DNA from: Haemophilus paracuniculus
Lineage (GTDB): Bacteria; Pseudomonadota; Gammaproteobacteria; Enterobacterales; Pasteurellaceae
Direction: 5' to 3'
Length of the DNA stretch: 64,000 nt
Assembly: GCF_002015115.1 (NCBI RefSeq)
Contig: NZ_MUYA01000005.1
Location: 9,821-73,820, forward strand
This document shows, in pieces, positions 46,612 through 58,737 of the stretch (its first letter is position 1; each line of letters opens with the position of its first letter). A model generated the notes under the pieces. It was not told the DNA's origin. It searched no databases and saw nothing but the letters and a program-made list of their open reading frames with translations. The translations under genes and the position numbers were made by a program.

Positions 46612-47301
46612 TTAGTTGCTATTCTCAACTACTTCTTCTTTTTCTGATTTGTCATCTTTGCTCTTTTTTTGATATTTAAATGAGTCTAACGCTTTTAACT
46701 CAGCCATATAATCTCTAATTCCCATATAATGTTTTATATATTGATAAAAAGCAACAAACATAAATAAAACAAAACCAATAGATAAATAAATCTGATTCAA
46801 TGAATCTTCATTTTTTAATGGTTCAATTTCTTGTTCAAATGAAAGTGATAAAAAAATAAAAAAGGTACAAAACGCAGCAAAACACCAAACAAATCGGTAA
46901 ATTAAAGTCTCTGATTTATCTGCAAAAACCTCTAAAAAAATTAAAATCAATAAAGCGATATACATACCGACAAAAAAGATAATAACTTTAATATTTCCAC
47001 TAATAAATTCATATAAATTTTGCAGAGTATTAACGAATGAAATATAGTCCCCAAAAAGATAAAAGAGTAGCATCAGCATAAAAAAACCGACAAACACTTG
47101 ATAAATCAATTTAAGCCCTAATTCCACACGAAGATATCTATTGCGATAAAAGATAAACTGATCGCAAATATTTTCCTTCTTCTCTGATGAATTTTTATCC
47201 TTATCCGTTGTTTCAGTAGAAACATTTTGGTTCTCTGTGGTATTATTTGGGGCAACTTGATTGCTATTGTTAATATTTGATTCTGGTGAATTTGTGTTCA
47301 T
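46612..47301 (-). CDS. Four-helix membrane protein, unknown function
   Basis: A 229-residue protein with a polar Asn/Ser/Thr-rich N-terminus (residues 1-45), about four membrane helices (for example VGFFMLMLLFYLF, VIIFFVGMYIALLILIFLEVF, FCTFFIFLSLSF, IGFVLFMFVAFYQYI), and a charged Lys/Glu-rich end. The ATG at 47301 is preferred; a GTG twelve bases upstream is part of its GTGAGGA ribosome-binding site. First gene of the AT-rich trio. Function unknown. Confidence 0.7.
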   Translation of the reverse strand: MNTNSPESNINNSNQVAPNNTTENQNVSTETTDKDKNSSEKKENICDQFIFYRNRYLRVELGLKLIYQVFVGFFMLMLLFYLFGDYISFVNTLQNLYEFISGNIKVIIFFVGMYIALLILIFLEVFADKSETLIYRFVWCFAAFCTFFIFLSLSFEQEIEPLKNEDSLNQIYLSIGFVLFMFVAFYQYIKHYMGIRDYMAELKALDSFKYQKKSKDDKSEKEEVVENSN

Positions 47302-47346
47302 TATTATCCTCACTTCGATTTAAAAATTTTTTTCTTAGCAGGGTTG

Positions 47347-47416
47347 TTTCCTTCTCTCTGTCAAGAGAGAAGGAAAATCTGTACACTAGTGTACAGAGAT
47401 CGTCTAAAATTTAGAC
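47347..47416. repeat. Cluster of three perfect palindromes
   Basis: TTTCCTTCTCTC / GAGAGAAGGAAA (47347-47376, 12-bp stem), TCTGTACACT/AGTGTACAGA (47378-47397, a 20-bp perfect palindrome without loop) and GTCTAAA-A-TTTAGAC (47402-47416) lie in a row upstream of the AT-rich trio and downstream of hemY. The second resembles a dimer-binding operator. Confidence 0.6.
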
Positions 47417-47421
47417 AATAC

Positions 47422-47463
47422 AAAAATCCCCACTCAACAGGGACGTTGGGTGGGGATTTTTCT
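47422..47463. terminator. Hairpin between hemY and the AT-rich trio
   Basis: AAAAATCCCCAC pairs with GTGGGGATTTTT, with an inner CAAC/GTTG pair. A- and T-runs at both ends allow it to work in either direction. Confidence 0.65.
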
Positions 47464-47487
47464 TAATTCGTAGAATAAAAGGTAAAA

Positions 47488-47533
47488 AAATTCCCTCTAT
47501 CTTAGGCGGCTTCGCCTTAATAGAGGGAAATTT
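47488..47533 (-). terminator. Terminator of the hemCDXY operon
   Basis: AAATTCCCTCTAT pairs with ATAGAGGGAAATTT, with an inner TTAGGCG/CGCCTTA. It lies six bases after hemY on the minus strand and ends in a T-run. Confidence 0.85.
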
Positions 47534-47538
47534 TTAAA

Positions 47539-48789
47539 TTAGGCTTTTGGTTGTTCGAGTAATAAAGGTTGTTCCGTCGGTTCTTTATTTTCTAGATTCA
47601 CCTGTTTGAGGTTGATTTCACGAACGCGGTTGGCGAGTTCGTTGTCGCCTGTTTGTTCGGCAACGTGAAGTGCCATAATGCGATCGTTATCCACACATTC
47701 TTGGTGGTCAAGCAACTGCACAAAATAGGTTTTCGCCTTATCAAATAAGCCCTCGCGGGTGTAGATATAACCTAAGGCACGGGCATAATCATCGGTGTAA
47801 TTTTCCGCGGCTTTACCTGCACGTTTTGCTAACACTTTCAGTAATTTGGCATTTTCTGGCACTTGCAAGCGGGTTAATTGGGCGAATAATCCGTCTAGTT
47901 GCTCGTCTTCATATTTTTTCAAGGTTTCGAGGGCGAGACTTTGGGCGGATTCGTGATCGTCCACATCAATCAAACGTTTGATCAAGCCAACACGCACATA
48001 CACGGATTTACGGCGGCGACTTGGTTGATTTTCCCACCAGTTGAGCAAGCCCTCTTGCCCTTCGCTATTCATTTTTTCATCGAGTAAGCCGTCATCGACA
48101 AATTGTTCGAGCTGTTGATATTCTTCGGCAGAAAGGAAACTGCGTTGTCCGATCTCTTCCAAGATATTATCTAACGCATTGTAGGCTTTCGATTGTTGAT
48201 AAATTTGAATCGCTAAACGCAACACTTCGGCATTTTTCGGGGCGAGTTCGAGTAGGCTATCCACCGCCGTGCGAGCCGCTGGCAATTTGCCCTGCTGCAT
48301 TAAAATGCGGGTGCGAGCCAATTCCACAATCACGCTGTTATCACCTGCGATTTTGCTTGCTTCGATCAGATATTTATTCGCCCCTAATTCATCGCCTTTT
48401 TGTTGAGCAGCTTCGGCGGCTTTGATTAAGTTAAGCACAGGTTCATCGGCGTGTTTGGCGTTTTTGCTGAACAATTTTTCCGCTTTGGAATAATCGCCCT
48501 CGCTCATTCGCATCATACCTTCAATGGTTTGCTGTTGGGCTTTTTTGTGTTTGCGGTTGGCGAACCAGTTGTAAGAGCCACGGCTTAGGCGTAAGAAACG
48601 GGTAATGAGCCACTCAATGCCGTAAACCACCGCCATTGCCACCGCAAAAAATACCACCAGCATTACTAAGCTCATTTCGATGATTTTTGAGCCAGCTTCA
48701 ATGCGAACGTAGCCTTGATTGCCCGCCAGATAAGGGGCGGAAATAAGTGCGGCAAGCACTAATAACATTAAAAAGAGAATACGAAACAT
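47539..48789 (-). CDS. hemY: HemY, inner-membrane TPR protein
   Basis: A 416-residue protein with two N-terminal membrane helices (ILFLMLLVLAALISAPYL and LVMLVVFFAVAMAVVYGI) and a TPR-rich cytosolic or periplasmic region (from about residue 95). HemY-type proteins of enterobacteria and Pasteurellaceae are linked to protohaem or porphyrin metabolism through their operon, but they are not the protoporphyrinogen oxidase of the same name. It starts 11 bases after hemX. Confidence 0.92.
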   Translation of the reverse strand: MFRILFLMLLVLAALISAPYLAGNQGYVRIEAGSKIIEMSLVMLVVFFAVAMAVVYGIEWLITRFLRLSRGSYNWFANRKHKKAQQQTIEGMMRMSEGDYSKAEKLFSKNAKHADEPVLNLIKAAEAAQQKGDELGANKYLIEASKIAGDNSVIVELARTRILMQQGKLPAARTAVDSLLELAPKNAEVLRLAIQIYQQSKAYNALDNILEEIGQRSFLSAEEYQQLEQFVDDGLLDEKMNSEGQEGLLNWWENQPSRRRKSVYVRVGLIKRLIDVDDHESAQSLALETLKKYEDEQLDGLFAQLTRLQVPENAKLLKVLAKRAGKAAENYTDDYARALGYIYTREGLFDKAKTYFVQLLDHQECVDNDRIMALHVAEQTGDNELANRVREINLKQVNLENKEPTEQPLLLEQPKA

Positions 48790-48800
48790 AGTTTTTCCCC

Positions 48801-50159
48801 TTATTGAGCTGGTTTATCCGCTTGCGGTTCAGCAGGTTGAGGCTCTGCCACAGGGGCAAGCTCTTTTTCTGCTTGAATTTCCATTTTTTCAACGGGCTTT
48901 GAGGTTTTGCTCAACTGTTTATCGAGCAAGTTCAAACTCTCTAATTTGGTTGGGGCATCAATATAAATCGATTGATCCACCAATTCATCAAGCTCTTTTA
49001 AGAAGTTTTTCACATTTTCGTTTTGGGTATCGAAATAGCTTCTGATCCAAGTGCTAACCGCTTCAAGGGAGCGTTTGTAAAGTTCATTTTGCTGACGAGG
49101 AATCGCCAAAATCGCAATTTGCAAACGCAAGCGGATATTTTCACGCAAATAAATTTCTTGGTTTGGGGCAACAAAGGCTTTTTCGTCTTTGGCGTTGCGG
49201 TCGCTCACACGGATAAAGTGATCGAGGAACGAACTGGCACTTTTTTCCAAATTCTTTTCCCAATCTTGGATCGAATCGCTCACTTCGCCTGTCGCTTTAT
49301 TTTGATCGGCACTTTCGTTTTCGATCATCGGCAAATCATCTAATTTGTTCGCCAACGCCGTCAAACGTAGCATTAAGCCGTTTTGATCCACTTGGTTCAC
49401 GTTAGATAAATTATTGAGATCCGCTTTGATCGCCTCACGCAACGCCATTCCCTCTGGGGTGGTAACTTGGTTCAGCACGCCGTTTGCCTCTAATAATAGG
49501 CTTTTGGCGGTGTCGAGATCGTTATCCAACACTAATTTACGCAGGGCGTTGTTCAGCAGGAAATTGGCATCGGCAAGTTTCCACGCACTAGAATCCGTTT
49601 GGGTATTGCCGAGTTTTTGGATTTGAAGTTGTAAGTTGTTGATTTGATTGGTGTAATTGCTTTGTTCGCTTTCAAGTTGAGCAATGCGATCAAGGGCTTT
49701 TTGATAAGAAGTTGCCAATTCGTTGATTTGGGCTTTTTCCGCCTCAAAGGTTGGCATTTCCACCGCGGTTTGTGAACCAGCCGAACTTAAATTCGCCGAC
49801 AACTTCGCCACTTGCTGTTGAACCTGTTGCTGAACTTGCTGATCGATGCCTGCAAATTTTTGCATACCGAAATAATAGCCTGCACCGCCAACGCCAAGTG
49901 CCACCAATAAAGCAAGCAAGCCAATCGCTTTGCCACCACCTGATTTTTGCACCACCACCGTTTCGGTAGCAGGGATTTCCGTGTTTTTGTCTAGATCCAC
50001 TGGGTTTTCCTTTTCTTTATGAGGTTGAGAAGCGGTCTGTTTAGCGGAAATTTCGTCCGATCCTACCGCTTGTTCCGTTTCAGAAGTAAGGTTTTCCACC
50101 TTATCTTCCACTTTTTCGATGTTTTCGACGTTTTCAATCACTTGTTTACGTTTTGACAT
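48801..50159 (-). CDS. hemX: HemX-family membrane protein
   Basis: A 452-residue protein with a long acidic N-terminal region (1-85), one membrane helix (GLLALLVALGVGGAGYYFG, about 91-109), a coiled-coil region and a C-terminal Pro/Ala/Glu-rich tail. It matches E. coli HemX, annotated as a putative uroporphyrinogen methyltransferase, though the role is not established. GGGGGAATT precedes the ATG at 50159; a longer frame to 50222 would overlap hemD. An inverted uptake-signal pair (50030-50072) is read in frame in the N-terminal region. Confidence 0.92.
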   Translation of the reverse strand: MSKRKQVIENVENIEKVEDKVENLTSETEQAVGSDEISAKQTASQPHKEKENPVDLDKNTEIPATETVVVQKSGGGKAIGLLALLVALGVGGAGYYFGMQKFAGIDQQVQQQVQQQVAKLSANLSSAGSQTAVEMPTFEAEKAQINELATSYQKALDRIAQLESEQSNYTNQINNLQLQIQKLGNTQTDSSAWKLADANFLLNNALRKLVLDNDLDTAKSLLLEANGVLNQVTTPEGMALREAIKADLNNLSNVNQVDQNGLMLRLTALANKLDDLPMIENESADQNKATGEVSDSIQDWEKNLEKSASSFLDHFIRVSDRNAKDEKAFVAPNQEIYLRENIRLRLQIAILAIPRQQNELYKRSLEAVSTWIRSYFDTQNENVKNFLKELDELVDQSIYIDAPTKLESLNLLDKQLSKTSKPVEKMEIQAEKELAPVAEPQPAEPQADKPAQ

Positions 50160-50212
50160 AATTCCCCCGTGAGTTCCACTCAGCGATAATAAAAATGAAA
50201 GTGGGATTGTTC

Positions 50213-50959
50213 CTAACCGCAAAGGGTTTGAAACAGCGTTTGATTATCCGCTTTTTCGGCGATAATCAGTTTATCTTTGTGCCAGCCCAGCAGTTGAGCC
50301 AAATTCGCAAGTCGATTGCCCACCACCAGCAAACGACACTCAAACAGCCATTGCTGATCGACTGGGTCGGTCTGCTCAATTAAAGTGGTTAAAATTTCGC
50401 CACTAGTGGCGATAATGGTATCCACCCCTGCCCGCTTGGCGAGGCTGAGTTTTTCCGATAAATTTTCATCGGTGAGCTGACGGCGGTAACATTCCAAATA
50501 CTGCACCGCAGCCCCTCGCTGGCTGGCTTGTTCCGCAAATAATTCTCGCCCAAAATCCGCTCGCAAAATCAGAATATTTTTCTCGCTTAACTGCTGCATT
50601 TCGGGCAACTCTAACAACCCTTCGCTATTTTCCGAAAAAATCGGATAACGCACCGCTTGTTCCGCCGCCGCCGAAAAATAACTCGCAGTCGCACTGCCTA
50701 CCGCAAAATAGTGCAAATCATTGCGAAAATGAAATCCCGTTTGGCGTAAGGTTTCCACCGCATAATCCACCGCGTGGCGGGAAACGGCAAACACATAATC
50801 CCCTGCGTTCAAACGAGCAAGTGCCGAGGGCAGTTGAGGTAATTCTGTGCCAGCTTCAATGGTAAAGAGCGGTTGATGCACCGCAAAAATGCCGTGCTGA
50901 CTAAGCTGTTCGACCAACTCACGCCCCCGTTGTTCAGGGCGAGTAACTAACACATTCAT
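50213..50959 (-). CDS. hemD: Uroporphyrinogen-III synthase
   Basis: A 248-residue enzyme that closes hydroxymethylbilane to uroporphyrinogen III. It starts MNVLVTRPEQRGRELVEQL, followed by the conserved VFAVSRHAVDY and the later TIIATSGEILTTL. The start at 50959 lies one base after the hemC stop; a longer frame would overlap hemC heavily. The C-terminus abuts the hemX leader after about 50 bases. Confidence 0.93.
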   Translation of the reverse strand: MNVLVTRPEQRGRELVEQLSQHGIFAVHQPLFTIEAGTELPQLPSALARLNAGDYVFAVSRHAVDYAVETLRQTGFHFRNDLHYFAVGSATASYFSAAAEQAVRYPIFSENSEGLLELPEMQQLSEKNILILRADFGRELFAEQASQRGAAVQYLECYRRQLTDENLSEKLSLAKRAGVDTIIATSGEILTTLIEQTDPVDQQWLFECRLLVVGNRLANLAQLLGWHKDKLIIAEKADNQTLFQTLCG

Positions 50960-50960
50960 T

Positions 50961-51890
50961 TTATTGCTCTTGATACACTTCGGCGAGGATTTTATCCGCC
51001 CCTTGCGAAAGTAGCTGCTTCGCCACCGCAACGCCAAGTTGTTCCGCTTTGGCTTTCGGGGCTTGGGCGGTGGCTCGGATAATGGTTGAGCCATCTAATG
51101 AACCGACCAATGCGGTTAAAGTGAGCTGATCATTTTCGAGGGTGGCAAATCCACCAATCGGCACTTGGCAACCGCCCTGCAAATGGGCGTTCATCGCCCG
51201 TTCCGCCTGCACGCAACAAGCGGTCGGTTCATGATTTAATTTTGCCAGATAGTTCAAAACCCGTTGATCGTTAAGGCGAGTTTCAATCCCCACCGCCCCT
51301 TGCCCTGCGGCGGGCAAGGAATTTTCTGAGGCGATAAAGGTACGAATCCGATCTTGTAACCCTAAACGAATTAACCCTGCGGCGGCTAAAATAATCGCAT
51401 CATAGTCGCCATTATCAAGTTTACTTAATCGCGTCCCAACATTGCCTCGCAGGGATTTAATCGTCAAATGCGGATATTTATTCATCAATTGGCATTGGCG
51501 GCGTAAACTGGACGTTCCCACCACTGCCCCCGCAGGCAGGGCATCTAAATCGGCATATTGATTTGATACGAACGCATCACGCGGGTCTTCCCGCTCGCAA
51601 ATGGTGGCAAGCCCTAATCCCTCTGGAAAGGTCATCGGCACATCTTTCATTGAATGAACCGCAATATCCGCCCGATTTTCTAATAAAGCGAGTTCTAACT
51701 CTTTGACAAATAAGCCTTTTCCACCAATTTTCGCCAATGGCGTATCCAAAATAATATCGCCTTTGGTTACCATTGTAACTAATTCAACGCTCAATTCAGG
51801 GAAATGCTTTTCTAATTCAGCCTTAACAAAATTCGCCTGCCAAAGTGCCAATGGGCTTTGACGGGTCGCAATGCGGATCGTCTCTTTCAT
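50961..51890 (-). CDS. hemC: Porphobilinogen deaminase
   Basis: A 309-residue enzyme that links four porphobilinogens into hydroxymethylbilane. It starts with [14 protein letters not shown] and has VHSMKDVP. The cysteine that carries the dipyrromethane cofactor is in [13 protein letters not shown]. An uptake signal (ACAAGCGGTCGG) is read in frame near 51215. It leads the hemCDXY operon. Confidence 0.96.
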   Translation of the reverse strand: MKETIRIATRQSPLALWQANFVKAELEKHFPELSVELVTMVTKGDIILDTPLAKIGGKGLFVKELELALLENRADIAVHSMKDVPMTFPEGLGLATICEREDPRDAFVSNQYADLDALPAGAVVGTSSLRRQCQLMNKYPHLTIKSLRGNVGTRLSKLDNGDYDAIILAAAGLIRLGLQDRIRTFIASENSLPAAGQGAVGIETRLNDQRVLNYLAKLNHEPTACCVQAERAMNAHLQGGCQVPIGGFATLENDQLTLTALVGSLDGSTIIRATAQAPKAKAEQLGVAVAKQLLSQGADKILAEVYQEQ

Positions 51891-52001
51891 TCAAAAATAT
51901 CGTTCACTCAAAAATGGCGTTATCCTACCACTATTTAAGCGATCTTCCAAAAAATCTAACCGCTTGCAGGGCGGAAAATTGAAAATTTACAATCGAGCGA
52001 G

Positions 52002-52625
52002 CTACGCCAAATGCTCAATTTGATTAAACTGCACCAAATCCGCTGTGCCGTTTTCGACTTCCACCACGTTAATCGCCGTGTTTAGCACGAAACTATGTTT
52101 TTCTTCATCACGGAAATCGTGCCAACTTAGCCCTTTCAGCACCGCCGTTAAGAGGGTAAGGGTCATTCCGTGCGAAACGATCAAGATATTTTCGCCCTCT
52201 TGATGTTGCCCGACAATCTGCCAAAACGCCTGTTGCACCCGCTCGGCAAATGCCGCCATTGTTTCGCCGCCGTTGGATTTGGCTTGATATTCGGCAGGGG
52301 TTTTCTTCATCGTCCAGTATTCTTCGTTGTCGTAAAGATCGACCGATTTCTGCCCTTCCCACGAGCCAAAATCCAGCTCGTTCAAGCCTTGATGATGAAA
52401 ATGGGGAATTTGACGCTCGCCCAAAATATAATTCGCCGTGTCCTGAGCCCGTTTGAGCAAGCTCGAATAACAAGCGGCAAACGGCACCTCTGCCAACGCT
52501 TGCCCCGTTCGCTTCGCCCCCTCAATCCCCTCTGCGACAAGGGGCGAATCGTCCGAGCCTTGCAAACGCCCCTCTAAATTCCATTCCGTCCGCCCGTGGC
52601 GAATCAAATAAACGGTTACAGCCAT
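52002..52625 (-). CDS. Histidine phosphatase (phosphoglycerate-mutase-like)
   Basis: A 207-residue branch-1 histidine phosphatase. The phosphohistidine motif is LIRHGRTEWN (His 9), with GLNELDFGSWEGQ and the second active histidine in LIVSHGMTLTLL. Members include GpmB, CobC and RibT-like phosphatases; the substrate cannot be told from sequence. It lies between hemC and the pseudouridine synthase gene, which is divergent. Confidence 0.87.
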   Translation of the reverse strand: MAVTVYLIRHGRTEWNLEGRLQGSDDSPLVAEGIEGAKRTGQALAEVPFAACYSSLLKRAQDTANYILGERQIPHFHHQGLNELDFGSWEGQKSVDLYDNEEYWTMKKTPAEYQAKSNGGETMAAFAERVQQAFWQIVGQHQEGENILIVSHGMTLTLLTAVLKGLSWHDFRDEEKHSFVLNTAINVVEVENGTADLVQFNQIEHLA

Positions 52626-52672
52626 TTTGGTTTCCTTTACAATAATCCTAAAAATAGTGAGAGTATAGCAAA

Positions 52673-53305
52673 ATGCCAGCCCCTTTTCCCCTCTGTTATC
52701 AACATAATGATTTTGTGATCATCAATAAACCCTGCGGAATCAGCGTCCACAAAGACGACAACGACATCGGCTTAACCACCGCCCTCGCTCAACAGCTCGG
52801 GGTGGAACAGGTTTGGCTGGTGCATCGGCTAGATAAAATGACCTCGGGCTTGCTGATGCTCGCCCTCAATCGGGAAAGTGCCAAAACCTTGTCGCAAATG
52901 TTTGCTGACCACCAAATTCAAAAGACCTATTGGGCGTTGTCGAACCACAAGCCGAAAAAGAAGCAGGGCAAAATTGTGGGGGATATGGCACGTAGCCGAA
53001 ATGGGGCGTGGAAATTGTGCAAAAGCCTTGAAAACCCTGCGATTACCCAGTTTCATTCGGTGTCGATTGAACCTAAACTACGCCATTTTATTCTGCAACC
53101 CAAAACAGGCAAAACCCACCAACTGCGAGTCGCAATGAAAAGCCTCGGCAGCCCCATTCTCGGCGACCACCTCTACCGTGGCGACCCCGCCGACCGCCTC
53201 TACCTACACGCCCACCGCCTTGATTTTTACTACCAAGGGGAAAATATCAGCGTAACTTGCGAGCCTACAAGCGGTGAGTTGTGGGGGAAGATTTGCCGAC
53301 CGTAA
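52673..53305 (+). CDS. RluA-family pseudouridine synthase
   Basis: A 210-residue RNA pseudouridine synthase of the RluA type without an S4 domain. The catalytic motif is LVHRLDKMTSGLL (aspartate near residue 55), followed by KTYWALS and the GKTHQLRVAMKSLGSPILGD stretch. It resembles the small Pasteurellaceae synthase known in H. influenzae as HI0042-like. Whether the target is tRNA or rRNA is not visible. It is divergent from the phosphatase gene. Confidence 0.88.
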   Translation: MPAPFPLCYQHNDFVIINKPCGISVHKDDNDIGLTTALAQQLGVEQVWLVHRLDKMTSGLLMLALNRESAKTLSQMFADHQIQKTYWALSNHKPKKKQGKIVGDMARSRNGAWKLCKSLENPAITQFHSVSIEPKLRHFILQPKTGKTHQLRVAMKSLGSPILGDHLYRGDPADRLYLHAHRLDFYYQGENISVTCEPTSGELWGKICRP

Positions 53306-53349
53306 ATTTTTAAAAATCCTCCCCCTTGTCGATTAAACTTGGGGCAACA

Positions 53350-53373
53350 AAAAAGCGACCGTGGTCGCTTTTT
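53350..53373. terminator. Terminator between the pseudouridine synthase and the toxin-antitoxin pair
   Basis: AAAAAGCGACC pairs with GGTCGCTTTTT around a tight turn. It lies between convergent genes. Confidence 0.8.
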
Positions 53374-53374
53374 A

Positions 53375-53686
53375 TTAGGCAATAATTTCAATCCCTTTAT
53401 GTTGAACTAAGGTCAGCAATTTTAGTGCTGCACCACTTGGCTTTTTCACGCCACGTTCCCATTCAGAAAGTAAATTTTTGCTAATGTTAAGATAATTCGC
53501 AAAAACCGCTTGGGAAAAATTCTCTTTTTCACGAATCGCTTTTATTTCTTCGGGCAAAAGTGGAGTAACGGGGGTCAGGCACGATTTATCAAACTGTTGC
53601 ATTGTTTTTTTGCTGATCGCACCGCTTTCATATAAATCCACCGCATTTTCGTGGATCATTTGAGCAATTTCACTGTTATATTTCAT
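53375..53686 (-). CDS. HTH antitoxin, NadS/HigA-like
   Basis: A 103-residue protein. The C-terminal half is an XRE-type helix-turn-helix (AIREKENFSQAVFANYLNIS, then KNLLSEWERGVKKPS), and the N-terminal half probably binds the toxin. It overlaps the RelE-like toxin gene by four bases and lies downstream of it, the toxin-first order seen in HigBA and in COG4737/NadS pairs. Antitoxins of this type also repress their operon. Confidence 0.85.
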   Translation of the reverse strand: MKYNSEIAQMIHENAVDLYESGAISKKTMQQFDKSCLTPVTPLLPEEIKAIREKENFSQAVFANYLNISKNLLSEWERGVKKPSGAALKLLTLVQHKGIEIIA

Positions 53687-54051
53687 TTTTTCACCTCAAT
53701 TAAAACGCCTTTTTCGATCAAGGCTTCAATTTGTTCAGGGCTAAAACTGGCGTATTGTTTGGCTAATAATTTCAATGAAAATAAATCACTTTCGGCGATA
53801 TTTTCTTTTTCATTTTTAGCAAAACCGACCACAAAGAAGTGATTGTCGTTGATTTTATAAAAAATCAAGGTGCGATAACCGCCCGATTTGCCTTGACCTT
53901 GCCTTGCGACACGCTGTTTAATGATATTGCTACCTAAATCGGCATCAATTAAGCCTTTGTCTGCCCGTTCAATCGCCTCAATTAAGAGGCAATCATCAAT
54001 CTGCTGTTTGGTGGCAAATTTCGCAAAAGCCTTTGTTTTAAAAATTCTCAT
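53683..54051 (-). CDS. RelE/ParE-like toxin
   Basis: A 122-residue protein of the RelE-like group COG4737. It starts MRIFKTKAFAKFATKQQ and has the KQRVARQGQGKSGGYRTLIFYK core (given here in two parts: KQRVARQGQGKSGG, YRTLIFYK), plus VVGFAKNEKENI. Toxins of this fold cleave mRNA or target gyrase; the activity is not proven here. The start at 54051 is chosen since GAGGG precedes the ATG; a longer frame to 54105 lacks support. It overlaps the antitoxin gene by four bases. Confidence 0.85.
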   Translation of the reverse strand: MRIFKTKAFAKFATKQQIDDCLLIEAIERADKGLIDADLGSNIIKQRVARQGQGKSGGYRTLIFYKINDNHFFVVGFAKNEKENIAESDLFSLKLLAKQYASFSPEQIEALIEKGVLIEVKK

Positions 54052-54113
54052 TTTGCCCTCTGTAATGCTTAGCGTGATAGTATGGAATTTATCTAGGCTT
54101 GTCAATTAACAAA

Positions 54114-54135
54114 AAAGGTCGCCCTAGCGACCTTT
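54114..54135. terminator. Hairpin between the e(P4) gene and the toxin gene
   Basis: AAAGGTCGC pairs with GCGACCTTT around a four-base loop, with T- and A-rich flanks, downstream of the e(P4) gene on the minus strand. Confidence 0.75.
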
Positions 54136-54148
54136 CTATTTTTGGAAA

Positions 54149-56030
<1,882 letters not shown>

Positions 56031-56133
56031 TTTCACCCAATTTCTAAAATTGCAAAATTGGGCGATATTCTAAATCACTCACCCGAAATTTCAACTTTCC
56101 TTACAAAATCATTGGTTTAATAAATTTTCGTGA

Positions 56134-57543
<1,410 letters not shown>

Positions 57544-57557
57544 GCTAATATATAAAT

Positions 57558-57586
57558 AAAAAGCTGAGTATTTACTCAGCTTTTTT
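57558..57586. terminator. Bidirectional terminator after argG
   Basis: AAAAAGCTGAGT pairs with ACTCAGCTTTTTT around a four-base loop, between convergent argG and the lipoprotein gene. Confidence 0.85.
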
Positions 57587-57601
57587 ATTTGGATTTAAAA
57601 A

Positions 57602-58195
57602 TTATTTTTGCGTAGGCTCTGTTGATGCAGGACTTACTTCCGATTGTGGAACATATGGGGCAGATTGAGGTGCTGGACCATATTTTTGGTTGAGTTCTGC
57701 TTCAATCGCTTGCCCTTCTTTTGCTGCTTGTTCCAATTTAGTTTTGAGGTCGTTAAAGGCTTTGTGGGCTTCTTGGCTTGGGTTTTGGGTGAGTTTTTCG
57801 CCCTCAACCACTAATTCCGCCCCTAAGGACATTACCTCAATCACTTTCTCTTTAAGGGTGTTTACCTTTGGATCTTTGATGTCTAAGGTTGCCGCGCTGG
57901 CTTTGATGTTGTTAATCGCCCCTAATAAGGCTTGGTCGATTGCCGTTTTTAGGGCTTTGGCATCGTTTTTATCCACGTTCGCCACCGCTGAAATGGTGCT
58001 GTCGTTCAAGGCTTTTTCTTGCACCGCTTGCCATTCGAGGAATTTTTTATAATCCTCGGCGGTGGTGTCTTTGTTTTCAACGGTTTGAGTAGTTTCTGCT
58101 TTGGCAGGGGTTGAGGTGGTGGTTGCAGGTTTGTCGCCACAAGCACTTAATACTAGGGCGATTAAAGCCGCCACGCTTAATTTAATCAGTTTCAT
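57602..58195 (-). CDS. Lipoprotein of unknown function, paralogue of the next gene
   Basis: A 197-residue lipoprotein (lipobox LSAC, cysteine 19). A Thr-rich linker (about 24-50) is followed by helical repeats (FLEWQAVQEKALNDS, and later LKTKLEQAAKEGQAIEAEL) and a Pro/Ser-rich tail. Length and helix pattern, with an aromatic-Glu/Thr-Trp start, match the protein encoded at 58249-58737, so the two are likely tandem paralogues. Function unknown. Confidence 0.8.
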   Translation of the reverse strand: MKLIKLSVAALIALVLSACGDKPATTTSTPAKAETTQTVENKDTTAEDYKKFLEWQAVQEKALNDSTISAVANVDKNDAKALKTAIDQALLGAINNIKASAATLDIKDPKVNTLKEKVIEVMSLGAELVVEGEKLTQNPSQEAHKAFNDLKTKLEQAAKEGQAIEAELNQKYGPAPQSAPYVPQSEVSPASTEPTQK

Positions 58196-58207
58196 TTTTT
58201 ATCCGAT

Positions 58208-58240
58208 AAAAAAGTTAGGGCAAGCCCTAACTTTTTGTTT
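58208..58240 (-). terminator. Terminator between the two lipoprotein genes
   Basis: AAAAAAGTTAGGG pairs with CCCTAACTTTTT around a four-base loop. It stops the 58249-58737 gene on the minus strand. Confidence 0.82.
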
Positions 58241-58248
58241 TTGTTGAA

Positions 58249-58737
58249 TTATTTGATGCCTAATTTCGCTTTCACATCCATTTCTGCTTTTGCCGCAGCT
58301 TGGATAAATTCCGCTAATTTTTGGCTTTTCTCTTGCACTTTTTTCTCAGCTTCTGCTTTTTCTTCTGGATTTTGTGCTACGGCAACGTCCACTTGGGCAA
58401 TCATTGATTCCGTGCCATATTTTAAGGCTTCTTTGGCTTTATCCGCTAAACCTTTCACTTCTTCACTTTTGAAGTTTAATTTATCTAAGCCTTTGATTGA
58501 TTGCTCTAATTTATCAGCGAAGTTTTTCACCGCTGCTTTTGCTGCTTCCGCATTCTTGCTTTCGATTGCTGCGTTGAATTGTTGCTGAAATTCCGCTTGT
58601 GCCGCGTTACGGGTGGTTTCTAAACTTTGTGTCCACGTTTGGAATTGGGTAAATTCTGCTTTTGGATCAGCTTTGTTACAAGCGGTTACGCTTAATGCTA
58701 AAAGTGCAACTGCACCTAAGGTGGCTAATTTTTTCAT
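58249..58737 (-). CDS. Helical lipoprotein of unknown function
   Basis: A 162-residue lipoprotein (lipobox VTAC, cysteine 20). The mature part is a charged, Ala/Lys/Glu-rich helical protein (FQTWTQSLETTRNAAQAEF, EEKAEAEKKVQEKSQKLAEF). It is a likely paralogue of the protein encoded just downstream. AGGTAATC precedes the ATG. No function can be assigned. Confidence 0.82.
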   Translation of the reverse strand: MKKLATLGAVALLALSVTACNKADPKAEFTQFQTWTQSLETTRNAAQAEFQQQFNAAIESKNAEAAKAAVKNFADKLEQSIKGLDKLNFKSEEVKGLADKAKEALKYGTESMIAQVDVAVAQNPEEKAEAEKKVQEKSQKLAEFIQAAAKAEMDVKAKLGIK

